NCBI GenBank assembly: GCA_009746045.1
Contig: RPFO01000027.1
Coordinates: forward strand, 3,597,609-3,661,608
Direction of reading: 5' to 3'
DNA from: Mesostigma viride
Lineage: Eukaryota > Streptophyta > Mesostigmatophyceae > Mesostigmatales > Mesostigmataceae
Length of the DNA stretch: 64,000 bases
Position numbers and translations under genes: made by a program. Below are positions 41,980 to 50,640 of this stretch, piece after piece. The stretch's first letter is position 1, and each line of letters opens with the position of its first letter. The notes below the pieces were generated by a model, which saw only the letters and a list, made by a program, of their open reading frames with translations, was not told where the DNA came from and did not search any database.

Positions 41980-42361
41980 TCCCTCCCTCCCTCCCTCCCT
42001 CCCTCCCTCCCTCCCTCCCTCCTCCCTCCCTCCTCCCTCCCTCCTCCTCCCTCCCTCCCTCCCTCTCCCTCCCTCCCTCCCTCCCTCCCTCCCTCCCTCT
42101 CCTCCCTCCCTCCTCCCTCCCTCCCTCCCTCCCTCCCTCCCTCCCTCCCTCCCTCTCCCTCCCTCCCTCCCTCCTCCCTCCCTCCCCCTCCTCCCTCCTC
42201 TCCTCCCTCCCTCCCTCCCTCCCTCCCTGAGTCCCTCCCTCCCTCCCTCCCTCCCTCCCTCCCTCCCTCCCTCCCTCCCTCCTCCCTCCCTCCCTCCCTC
42301 CCTCCCTCCCTCCCTCCCTCCCTCCCTCCCTCCCTCCCTCCCTCCCTCCCTCCCTCCCTCC
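41980..42361. repeat. CCCT/AGGG microsatellite, left part
   Basis: About 380 bp of CCCT repeats with CCT and CTCT interruptions. It continues at 60858 on the other side of Ty3 element #2, so the two tracts were one repeat before the insertion. Confidence 0.95.
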
Positions 42362-42932
42362 TGTTACGTCGCGTAACAATTCGTTGTAGTTACGGACGTA
42401 AATTAGGTCCTTGGCCTCGGTTGTTCCTAGGTTACGTGCAGTTCTAGTTTGGACATGATTGTCCCCGTAACAGTACTGTGGTATATTGGGTGCCTTTGGG
42501 CGCCGCGCCGCGTACTATATTAGTGGTCCTTATCCTTTTGTAGAATGTAGTGGACCGGCGTGCATCTGTGCACCTGCCTGTGTTTCTGTGTTTCTGCAGG
42601 CGAGGGCCAGGTCGGCCCGAGCCTGTTGGACCGTTGGTGACCATTTATGCACGTTCCACTCCTTGTGTGGTCACTCGGCGTGTGTTAAATGAATTAACAC
42701 ATATAGGCTTGGGTCACGGCAGTTTAGTTGTGTTTCCTTCCTCTTTTCCTGGAGTAAACGGGTTTGATTAAATGGCCTATGGCATATTACAGTAGTACAT
42801 ATGTAAATGCATTGAGATCTGGTTCGTCTCGGTCGTCTTTCGCTAGGGGTGTAAATAGAAGCGGCCTCACTAGTTTAGGTAGTATCAGGACCGGTAGAGG
42901 TAGAGGTGGCGGCCGAGGCTTGCGGCGTAACA
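42362..42932 (+). repeat. 5' LTR of Ty3 element #2 (571 bp)
   Basis: TG...CA ends within the inverted termini TGTTACG/CGTAACA. It differs from the 3' LTR by an extra C near 42473 and one extra base near 42517. Confidence 0.95.
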
Positions 42933-43445
42933 ATGGATCGGAGGTAGTTTAGATAGAGAGCGAGACGACGATCCTTTGCAACATACGTCATTGAATCAAC
43001 CCTTCCGCGGCTGGGAAAATGAAGACGACACCTACTTGACAGGTAATGGGCGGGTCGCCTGCGAGCTGGGGGGGTAGTGCTGCCTGATTCAGGACACGCC
43101 CTGCCTAGAAGATAGACCTGCTCGAAGCGGAAAATCCTTTTCTAGATAGTTCCTTTTCCTCGTCTTGTTTTCCTTAGAAAAGTGGTTCACTGTCGTAGAT
43201 AGGTGATGTTTTCGGTTCGGTGTTAGTGAGACGATTAGCGTCTGGGTAGGTTCCACCTTTTCCTTCGTGCTGCTGTACATTAGACGGCCGCACTCGCAGA
43301 AAGTCACTGGGTCGCTGACTTTAGGACTACGAGCGCTGGACCATTGCCGCCCTCGTCATTTCGGTGATCCAGATAACCCAGCTAAGTCGACTCCTACCCC
43401 TTCCACTCCTATCGTGACTACTCAAGAACAACAAGGTGCGTTACC
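42933..43445 (+). other. Leader of Ty3 element #2 with candidate primer-binding site
   Basis: TGGATCGGAGGTAG starts two bases after the LTR and would fit a primer-binding site (TGG pairs with a tRNA CCA end). The tRNA is not identified. No ORF before 43446. Confidence 0.4.
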
Positions 43446-43838
43446 ATGAGCCAACGGCGATCTTTTACTGCTCCTTCCCATTCTTCTAGCGATAATAGTC
43501 TAGCTAAATATTACGTAGTGATTACGCCTCAATGGTCCTCCATTTTCCTTTCTTGGTCCGACGCTAGGAAGATCGTTCAGAATCGTGTATACAACGTAAT
43601 TAGGTACAAGAAATTTATGTCCTTCGAAGAAGCTCAGCAGTTCCTTATAGATCATAGCCAAACAGATTTAGGCCTTCATGTACGCCCTATTCCTCATGGT
43701 CGTCCTCCAGTAGAAGCTCTAGTCTTTGCTACCCCTCCTTCTTCTCCCCCTAAACGGGCTGCATCTGCATCTGCTTCAGATACTCCTCTCACTTTGGAGT
43801 TTGGTTCCCTATCCATTACTGTTGTTAAAAAGGATTGA
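43446..43838 (+). CDS. Extra ORF before gag: RNase H1 N-terminal/caulimovirus-VI-like domain
   Basis: 130 codons from an ATG in good context (ACCATGA). Residues about 20-70 (KYYVVITPQWSSIFLSW, DARKIVQNRV, YKKFMSFEEAQQFL) match the pattern of the small hybrid-binding domain at the N-terminus of eukaryotic RNase H1 and in caulimovirus protein VI: an aromatic-rich strand, a W, a helix, then K-x-F...EEA..F. That fold binds RNA:DNA hybrids or RNA. The rest is serine/proline-rich. It lies in its own frame 90 bp before gag, inside the element. An equivalent was not seen in Ty3 element #1. The domain call is by eye. Confidence 0.6.
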   Translation: MSQRRSFTAPSHSSSDNSLAKYYVVITPQWSSIFLSWSDARKIVQNRVYNVIRYKKFMSFEEAQQFLIDHSQTDLGLHVRPIPHGRPPVEALVFATPPSSPPKRAASASASDTPLTLEFGSLSITVVKKD

Positions 43839-43929
43839 TTTTAATTTTGTTCCTGCTGCATACCTTCAAGGTTTTTCCTTTTTCCTTTGTTGCTTTCTTC
43901 TAGATTCCTATTCCTTTACGTAATTAAAG

Positions 43930-45683
43930 ATGGATCCAGTGGGTGGAGATATGTCGCCTATACCTACCAATAATAATAATAATACTACTACTAATAACAC
44001 TAACAATAACAATACTCGTGGTAACCGACGGGACTCCTTGGAAACGGTACACCATCTCACCCCTCAAGGTATTCTGCGTACCTCACCTCCTTCTCCTGTT
44101 GCTGGTGGTCGCCGTCGTCCCTCAATTACCCCACCTACCTATGAACAACGTATTTCCCAAGTCAGATTTAGTGATGAACCTTCTTTTGTTGTGAACCAGG
44201 CCCCTGCCCCTTCTGCAACCTTGGCTCACCCCTCCAGCAGGTCCTCACACACTAACAATGCTTCTAGGCCTCCTTCCCACCCTGTGCCTTCAATGCCTGC
44301 TATTAACACGGGTCGTACCTCGGCCCCTGTCGGCCCTTCTGGGCGCCCTAGTGCAGTTCCCTTTTACCCACCTGCTTCCTGGTCCTACCCTGAGACGGCC
44401 TATGAGGCTGCCCAGGTCCCTACCCGTGTGGCTGATTTAGAAGTTAATAATGATTTCAGTACCATGCCCCTAGATGATAGGAATTATGATCATTTTGCCT
44501 ATTCATCTCTTCGTGAGCAATATACTGTTCCCTTCTCCTATGGGCACCATCCTGAAACGGTGGCTCCCTCTAGACCCCTACCCAAGACTTTTCCTATCCC
44601 TTCCTTCTATCCCGCTTATTATGTAGCAGTGGAAGATAGTGGCCCTATGGGAAAAACTGACTCTTCTAATCCCCCTAAGCCTCCTGCTCTTCCCCTCTTT
44701 GCCAACCTTCCTAAGAGCTGGATGTCAAGTCTACCCCTCAACAGTTTTTCACCTTCATTATGTTGCTCACCCAGAACACAGAGTCCTGGCAGAACCACAA
44801 TAGGTGGCGCCTCTCTGATGCTGTACTAGTCCCTCATTATCTTACTACCTGCATAACTCCTGAACTTGCTAACCTCATCCAGTGTGAGTCTCTTGCCTCT
44901 CATGCCTACCCAAACTCGGTAGCAGAATTGTTCAAGCGTTTAGAGAACCATTTAGTCCCTCCCGATGCAGATTGGCAGGATAGATTATCCTTTGGCACCT
45001 TGCAGCAGGGTACCAAGTCCTTCAAAGAATATATGAAAGAGTTTGATGCCCAGATGGTACGAATTAGGGATTTGTCGGGCGCAGAAGTACGTGCCCGCTT
45101 CCTTCAGGGCCTCAGTAGACCCTTATTGCGTGAAGTCAAGCGCCAGTTCTCTGCCTACCGTTTTACTGACCTGCCCCTCAAGCATGTGCGCCAGCATCTT
45201 TTACGAGTAGCAGATTTCTTCTCCACGCCTTCTCTTCCTACCCGTTCCCGTATTAATAATATTAGCCTTACCCCCGAGGAGGAGAACTCCTATGTAGAAG
45301 AATTAGATATCTGTGTGACTGACCTTTCAGCTCTGGATGTCTCTCATATCACCTGCTATCATTGTAAGGAAGTAGGTCATCTTAAACGTGAGTGCCCCAA
45401 GTTCCTTTCGGGTGCTCCCCCTCATCCCGACGCTCGCCCTCCTCGTACCCCTCAGCGTGCTCCTATTCGTCCCACTTCAGGACGCATTCCTTCAGCTACC
45501 CCTAGTAGGCTGAATGCTGTGCAGACAGGATCCCCAGGGTTCCCCTATGATAATCAGGCTCCCGCACCCTCTTCAATCCCTCGTGACCCTCCAGCAGTGG
45601 CTTTTCCGCCAGGGTCTTCTTCGGGGTTAGTTCCTATGGATTTGGGGGGGAGGGGGAACAGTAGGCCTGTCAGCCGGGGGTAA
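43930..45683 (+). CDS. Ty3 element #2 gag
   Basis: Starts ATGGATCC. A long disordered, N/T/P-rich N-terminus is followed by the capsid region (NLPKSW..., ESLASHAYPNSVAELFKRL, FKEYMKEFDAQMVRIRDL) and a zinc knuckle CYHCKEVGHLKREC near codon 500, with a proline-rich tail to TAA at 45681-45683. The frame must shift by -1 at about 44720-44735 (43930-44829 is one frame, the rest another). The tail contains G7-A-G5 (45644-45656). Codons are AT-rich at third positions, unlike element #1. Gag forms the particle and binds RNA. Confidence 0.85.
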
Positions 45684-45686
45684 CCT

Positions 45687-46032
45687 GGACAGGTCCTTAG
45701 ATAGTACCCCAGATAATAATTTTTGTTTGCCTGTTTTTATAACCTCTGTAGGAGCTGAATCATCCCTACCACTACGTGTGCGTCCTCTTATGTTCTTGAA
45801 TGGTGGCTTAACCGTCCCTCATACTGTTGTAGACCCCTTCCTGCATGCTGATGAACTCTTGAATGTCTCTGTGTTAGTGGATAGCGGTGCGGCTAGCTCC
45901 TTTGTGAGCGAGGCCCTAGTTAGGCGTTTAGGACTAGTCCCTACCCCTCACACAAAAACTGTCACCGTCCATTATGCTGACGGTCGCACCAGTCATTCCC
46001 CGGGTACGGTGTCCCTTCCCCTGGTCATACAA
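45687..46032 (+). CDS. Ty3 element #2 protease, N-terminal part (interrupted)
   Basis: Frame +1 to gag, open without a stop from inside the gag end through 46032. Aspartic-protease signature LVDSGAASSFVSEALVRRLG with the active D, then HYADGRTSHSPGTVSLPLVIQ. The copia-like element is inserted directly after VIQ. The protease resumes at 53770 (GRTVNLTATIG..., LLGLDWHQDN). It would process Gag-Pol. Disrupted in this copy. Confidence 0.85.
46027..46032. repeat. Target-site duplication of copia-like element (left)
   Basis: ATACAA, repeated at 53764-53769. Removal of the insertion plus one copy restores the protease frame (VIQ-GRTV). Confidence 0.85.
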
Positions 46033-46552
46033 GTTATGGCACTCGTGCAATGGATGCGAACGTGTGTTGGATTATGCAATGGCTGGCATAATATCAACCC
46101 ATGCAAGCTTGCCAAGCTGGATTGCATGGGCACGTAGGTTAGGGTAACCTAGCTATCCTGTACTAGTGCTAACCAATGAGGTGCTGGCTCCGTCCAGCTA
46201 GATCTACTCCAGCTAGGACTGATACGATGCCCGCAGGCAACGACTGCCTAACAGCACTACGTGGACGATCCTGGACCTCCCCTAGGACCTCCGTACAGGA
46301 CTAGCACTGCAGCCACCTTGTGGTCTGCATCACAGCTCATAAACCCTACCACGTGAATACCCACGTGCGTGTGCACTACATATCTCAGTGCTAATATCTA
46401 GCACCCACGTGCCCATCATGGCACGTGCGGATCTAAATCCTAGTAGAGATATGTCCAGTGTACTACACTACCGTCCATGTCCGTATCCCACTTGGGAGAC
46501 GGGGACAACGCCACGTGTACTGATAGTCTAGGCCTGAAGCCCTAGAATAACT
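46033..46552 (-). repeat. 3' LTR of copia-like element
   Basis: 520 bp. It contains five CACGTG palindromes (46350, 46362, 46406, 46422, 46512). A purine-rich stretch (AAAGAAAAGTAATAATGGGAG on the minus strand) directly precedes it and could be the polypurine tract. Confidence 0.92.
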
Positions 46553-46927
46553 CCCATTATTACTTTTCTTTGGGGAGTGAGGGGAAGACTCTTCCCACAA
46601 CCCACTCATATGCCAACCACTACTGATAAGCAAGGTTCCCCACAGGGACAACCAGGACACTGAAAGAGATGCATTTATAAAAGCGCCCATAGCTCCTCCG
46701 TGTTGGATACAACATCCCCACTGGTTGGGTGCCTGTGTTAGGAAAACCATTGTCAGAAAAATATGACCACACGTTTTATTGACAAAGAACAAGCCATCAA
46801 TAAAGGAGGACCCTTCTGACCTCAATCTTTAATGACGCAAAGAGAGTCTTACGGGTGGGACACTTCAGACCCTGCCACCCCATGACCACCCTCCTATCTG
46901 GTGCTAAGATCCCTAGGCTGAGGCACT

Positions 46928-47446
46928 TCACCCTCTGCCGTTATATGGGTTCATCAGCGTGTATAGGACTCTGTACTGAGGCCCTGCAGCCTGTGGCACT
47001 TTTGTGAGTGCATCTGCTGCATTGTCAGGGTCTCGGATGTGAGTCTTGGACTCCAGATAGGTACACTCCTGCTTGAGGACAATCCAGTCCAAATCGGTGT
47101 GCACAGCCAAGGGGTTGTCCAGGAAAGAGAGAAGGGATTGACTGTCAGTCAGCAGATGGGATTTGACACCAGCATAACTACCAGCCTGATGCTGCAACCA
47201 CACCAGCAGATGGTTCAAGTACCTGGCATGCAACACAGCTGATACCACAGCACGGCATTCTGCTACATTGCTGCTGACTGCCTTGCGCTTGTGGAGTCTG
47301 CTGAACCAGGAAACCAAAGATTGCTTGCCAGTGGGGTTAGACAACATAAAGAGACCTGCCTCTCTGGCTTGTACCTTAGTGACTACCCGTGACTCCATGG
47401 AACTGTCCATCATGCATGTGATGTGGATGGGTTGGAACAGATCCAA
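46928..47446 (-). CDS. Copia-like RNase H domain
   Basis: Separate frame after RT. Residues fitting the D-E-D catalytic set: MMDSSMES, NVAECRAVVSAVLHARYL and LLTDSQSLLSFL, followed by HIRDPDNAADALTK, the usual copia ending (DMLTK-type). It stops at 46928-46930. It degrades the RNA strand during reverse transcription. A frameshift at about 47410-47446 separates it from RT. Confidence 0.85.
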   Translation of the reverse strand: MDLFQPIHITCMMDSSMESRVVTKVQAREAGLFMLSNPTGKQSLVSWFSRLHKRKAVSSNVAECRAVVSAVLHARYLNHLLVWLQHQAGSYAGVKSHLLTDSQSLLSFLDNPLAVHTDLDWIVLKQECTYLESKTHIRDPDNAADALTKVPQAAGPQYRVLYTLMNPYNGRG

Positions 47447-49431
47447 GCATGAAGAATAAGGGGAGGGCCATCATGCAACACCTGTTTAATAGCCCTAGAC
47501 CCTACCTCCATGAGGACATCATCATCCACTCTGCTGACCACTGCCAGGTGAGGAGCACAAGTGGCACACAGCCAACCTAGCTTACCCCTAATAGTGGGAC
47601 AGAGATCAGGAGTGATGTCAGAGGGAAGAACATCTTTGCAAGACATGACATACTCAGGGGATGCTTTGAGAGAACACACCCACTCCTTCTGCTCCTTAAA
47701 CAGGTTCAGAATGATGCCACAGAACTTGACAGGATCTTTCCCCAGCTCCAGCTGCTTGCCTAATTCAAAGCTAGCAGACACTTGAGCAATGAAATCCTCC
47801 ACAGCTGCCCTGGGACCAGTAATGAGCTGATCATCCCCATGCCACACAAACATCATCATACCAGCAGGATGAGGGATGGTGAAGAAACAAGGGTCAATAT
47901 CATCATACTGGGCCCCCAGCTTCAGGAAGACCTCTTGGGCAGACAGCCTAAAAATTTTAGGTGCTGACTGAAGCCCTTCTACCCCCAAGTTAGGCCTTAG
48001 ATGAGGTTCCTTGATGTCCCCAGACCAGACTTTGGGAGTGTTGACCACATAGACTTGACCCCTCCACACCTTTTGGGCTATGTCAGGGTTGCCTTTAAGG
48101 AAGGCACGCTTAATGTCAGTGGCTTTACACACGTAGTCCTTACCAGCATTCAGATGGTGAAGGAAAGTGGCCAACAGGACCTTAAGAGACGTCTGCTGAA
48201 TACCAGGGGTATACAGTTCAGCCTCTGTTAGCTCAGTGGAGCCCCTGAACTCCGTGACACAAGGTCTGGCATGAAAAATGGGAGGTGTCCCATCTGCCTG
48301 GGGTTTATGCTTGCAGACAAACTTCAGTCTGAGCTTTCTGGCCCCTTGTGGCAGTGCCTCAATCGGTGTTACAGGTGGTACCTGGGACTTACTACGTGGA
48401 TCAGGACAAACCCATTCCTCTCTAGCCCTGTTAAAGGCTTCCATCCATTTCAGAAAACCAATCTGCGTTTGACAGTCTTTGACCACATCATCATAGGACA
48501 AGGGAGACATGGACGCAATGTCCCATCTACCAAGCCCAAACGCAGAGGGGTGTAGCTTCTGAGAATGAATGAGGGAATCAACACAGGGTTCCTGACCTGG
48601 GAGGTATTTTATGTTGACAGCATTGATGGCTGCTTCCAGGCCATCACTGATCTGTGTTAAAGGAATTTTGAAATGGTCCAGGGTGACCTGCCCCACCCCA
48701 GTCACGCTCAACCTCCCAGCTGAGATGACTACTCCAGGGTATGAGACAAATGGTTCCCCCAGCAGTGCATTCCCCTTGTAGCCCTCTACTACCTGGAAGG
48801 GAGTGGGCACACCCAGAATGGGAATTAGCACTTGGCCTTTGACTGCCATTTTTGTTTTGCCTGAAAAATCTGACACTCTAGCCCAGGGCGAGCGTTGCAG
48901 ACTTAGGCCAGATACAGCTTGTGCACTGATGATGCTCACCTGTGCCTGTGTGTCTACTGCCAGAATACTGGGATCCTGGTTAGATTCACCCACAGCATTG
49001 ACTTGTGCTGCACCTGCTGCCATTTGTGCCTTGGCAGTGTGTGCTCTATGTAGAGCTTTTAGAGCCTCAGCAAATTTATTCCTGGGGACAACAGGATCTG
49101 CTGCTTCGTGTGGCTGTTCCTGAGATGAGGGAGGAGCGACCTGCTGCTCATCCAGTGCACGTTCCTCCTGCCCAGTTGGACCAGTGGGCTGTGGTGGGGC
49201 TGCACCACTGAGGAACACAGGAGCGTCTATGGTTGTGTTGCTTGCATCAGCTATGTCCCTAGCCAATTCACTGGGTGAGACCAACCCACCAGACTGAGGC
49301 TCTGAATCCATGTCCAAGAATTCTACCCCTGACACGTCTGCCAAAGGAGGGTAATAAAGCTTCAGTCTATGCTTGCCAACCATTCGCTCTCTGTGATGCT
49401 GAATAGTCACCGTGTCACCTGTTTCTGACAA
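47410..49431 (-). CDS. Copia-like protease-like domain and reverse transcriptase
   Basis: 673 codons open. The N-terminal 130 residues are linker. At about residues 155-250 an aspartic-protease-like module appears: ILAVDTQAQVSIISAQAV (DTQ where DTG/DSG is usual) and later GNALLGEPFVSYPGVVIS, the LLG-type second half. RT follows: FVCKHKPQADG, ARPCVTEFRGS, KATDIKRAFLKGN, GLQSAPKIFRL and FVWHGDDQLITG at the position of the copia YVDD box. The C-terminal connection includes FCGIILNLFKEQ. The protease lies after the integrase, the reverse of copia order. Function of the DTQ variant is uncertain. Confidence 0.8.
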   Translation of the reverse strand: MSETGDTVTIQHHRERMVGKHRLKLYYPPLADVSGVEFLDMDSEPQSGGLVSPSELARDIADASNTTIDAPVFLSGAAPPQPTGPTGQEERALDEQQVAPPSSQEQPHEAADPVVPRNKFAEALKALHRAHTAKAQMAAGAAQVNAVGESNQDPSILAVDTQAQVSIISAQAVSGLSLQRSPWARVSDFSGKTKMAVKGQVLIPILGVPTPFQVVEGYKGNALLGEPFVSYPGVVISAGRLSVTGVGQVTLDHFKIPLTQISDGLEAAINAVNIKYLPGQEPCVDSLIHSQKLHPSAFGLGRWDIASMSPLSYDDVVKDCQTQIGFLKWMEAFNRAREEWVCPDPRSKSQVPPVTPIEALPQGARKLRLKFVCKHKPQADGTPPIFHARPCVTEFRGSTELTEAELYTPGIQQTSLKVLLATFLHHLNAGKDYVCKATDIKRAFLKGNPDIAQKVWRGQVYVVNTPKVWSGDIKEPHLRPNLGVEGLQSAPKIFRLSAQEVFLKLGAQYDDIDPCFFTIPHPAGMMMFVWHGDDQLITGPRAAVEDFIAQVSASFELGKQLELGKDPVKFCGIILNLFKEQKEWVCSLKASPEYVMSCKDVLPSDITPDLCPTIRGKLGWLCATCAPHLAVVSRVDDDVLMEVGSRAIKQVLHDGPPLILHAWICSNPSTSHA

Positions 49432-50640
49432 CCTGATGATTTCAGCTGGACCATGCCATCTACCAGAGTGGGCTTTGTTCCCTTCCCCTCCCTATAGTAG
49501 AGTACCTGATCCCCCACTTCAAACACAGGCCTGGCATTACTCTTATCCTTTTTTGCCAGCAACTTGGCCAAGTGTTGCCTTTGCGTGTTGTAGTGGTCTA
49601 GTACCTCCTGAGAGTAGCTACCTGATTGCAGGCCAATTGGTGTGATTTCACCAAAAGGAGAAGACATGAGGGGCTTGGTGTTCAGAGTTCTGCACACCTC
49701 AGCTGCCCACGCTGTCCTATCAGCATAGCTCCCAGACTCTGCTGTCCTGGACTCATTTTTCTTTATGAGGTCCCTGATAGCACGCATGGTACGTTCAATC
49801 ATCCCCTGGCGTTCATGATCTTGAGCCCCAGCAATGTCTATCTTGGGCAGATCAGGATAATCTTGTATCCACGTGAACTGCTGATCCAGCATTAATTTTT
49901 CCTGAGGATGATACCGTGCTAGTGCAATCAGCAGGGCTCTGTGCAGTTGTTCATTGGCCATGCCTGGCAAGGGTTCTATCACCACAAACCTAGACCAGGC
50001 ATCTTTTAGGACCAAGTAATACACCGTGTCCTTCACCAGGTGTATCACATCCCCTACTAGCTTTCCTCTAGCCAGTGGTGGGGTGGCCACATGCCATCTC
50101 TTGGGTTTAGGTGCATGCAGTTGGCACGCTTCACAGTGCTTCCTGACATGCCTGCACATCTGTTCCAGGTCACGGCCATCAATTTTATTGGCCAGCCTTT
50201 CTGCCACTGCCTCATGCCCCATTGCCTTGTGTAGCTGTTGGGCTAACCTGGCATAGGATATAACCTTATCTGCTGCTGCGTCTAAGGAGGCTATAGTGGG
50301 ATCTTGGGCCACCTGTGCTAACGTCATGTCATAAGCCAGGTCCCAATCCACTTCCTCACTGTCAGGCAACACAGAGCAAATGGAAGGTACACGGCCATTG
50401 AGAAACCAGGGTACAGGAGACTTACAGTCGTCCTGAGTGCTGGCTTGTTTGTTGGGGCGCCCCGTTGAGGCTCCCTTCCTGGGCTTGTTGCAGCGTCCCC
50501 CTGCAGGTAACGGGTGGCGGGGCTCCCAGCAACCTGGGCACACATCCACATCAGATCCAAGTTCGGGTTTGCCCTTCCAGCAATCATCCCTCTCATGCCC
50601 CTTGCATGAGCACCTGGTGCAGTACAGGGTGGAGTCATGA
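49407..50640 (-). CDS. Copia-like zinc knuckle and integrase
   Basis: The open frame begins upstream of a knuckle YCTRCSCKGHERDDC (C-x2-C-x4-H-x4-C). A linker without protease motifs follows, then integrase: the zinc-binding HHCC set HKAMGHEAV...CRHVRKHCEACQ, and a core with D in GDVIHLV, D in LMLDQQFTW and E in MIERTMRAIRD. The C-terminal part ends RPVFEVGDQVLYYREGKG. It joins the next frame in a 25-bp overlap at 49407-49431, so a shift or an indel is needed. It inserts element DNA into the host genome. Confidence 0.82.

Noticed and set aside
42934-42947. Assigning a specific tRNA primer to Ty3 #2
   Set aside because: TGG start is suitable, but the tRNA could not be identified from memory with confidence.
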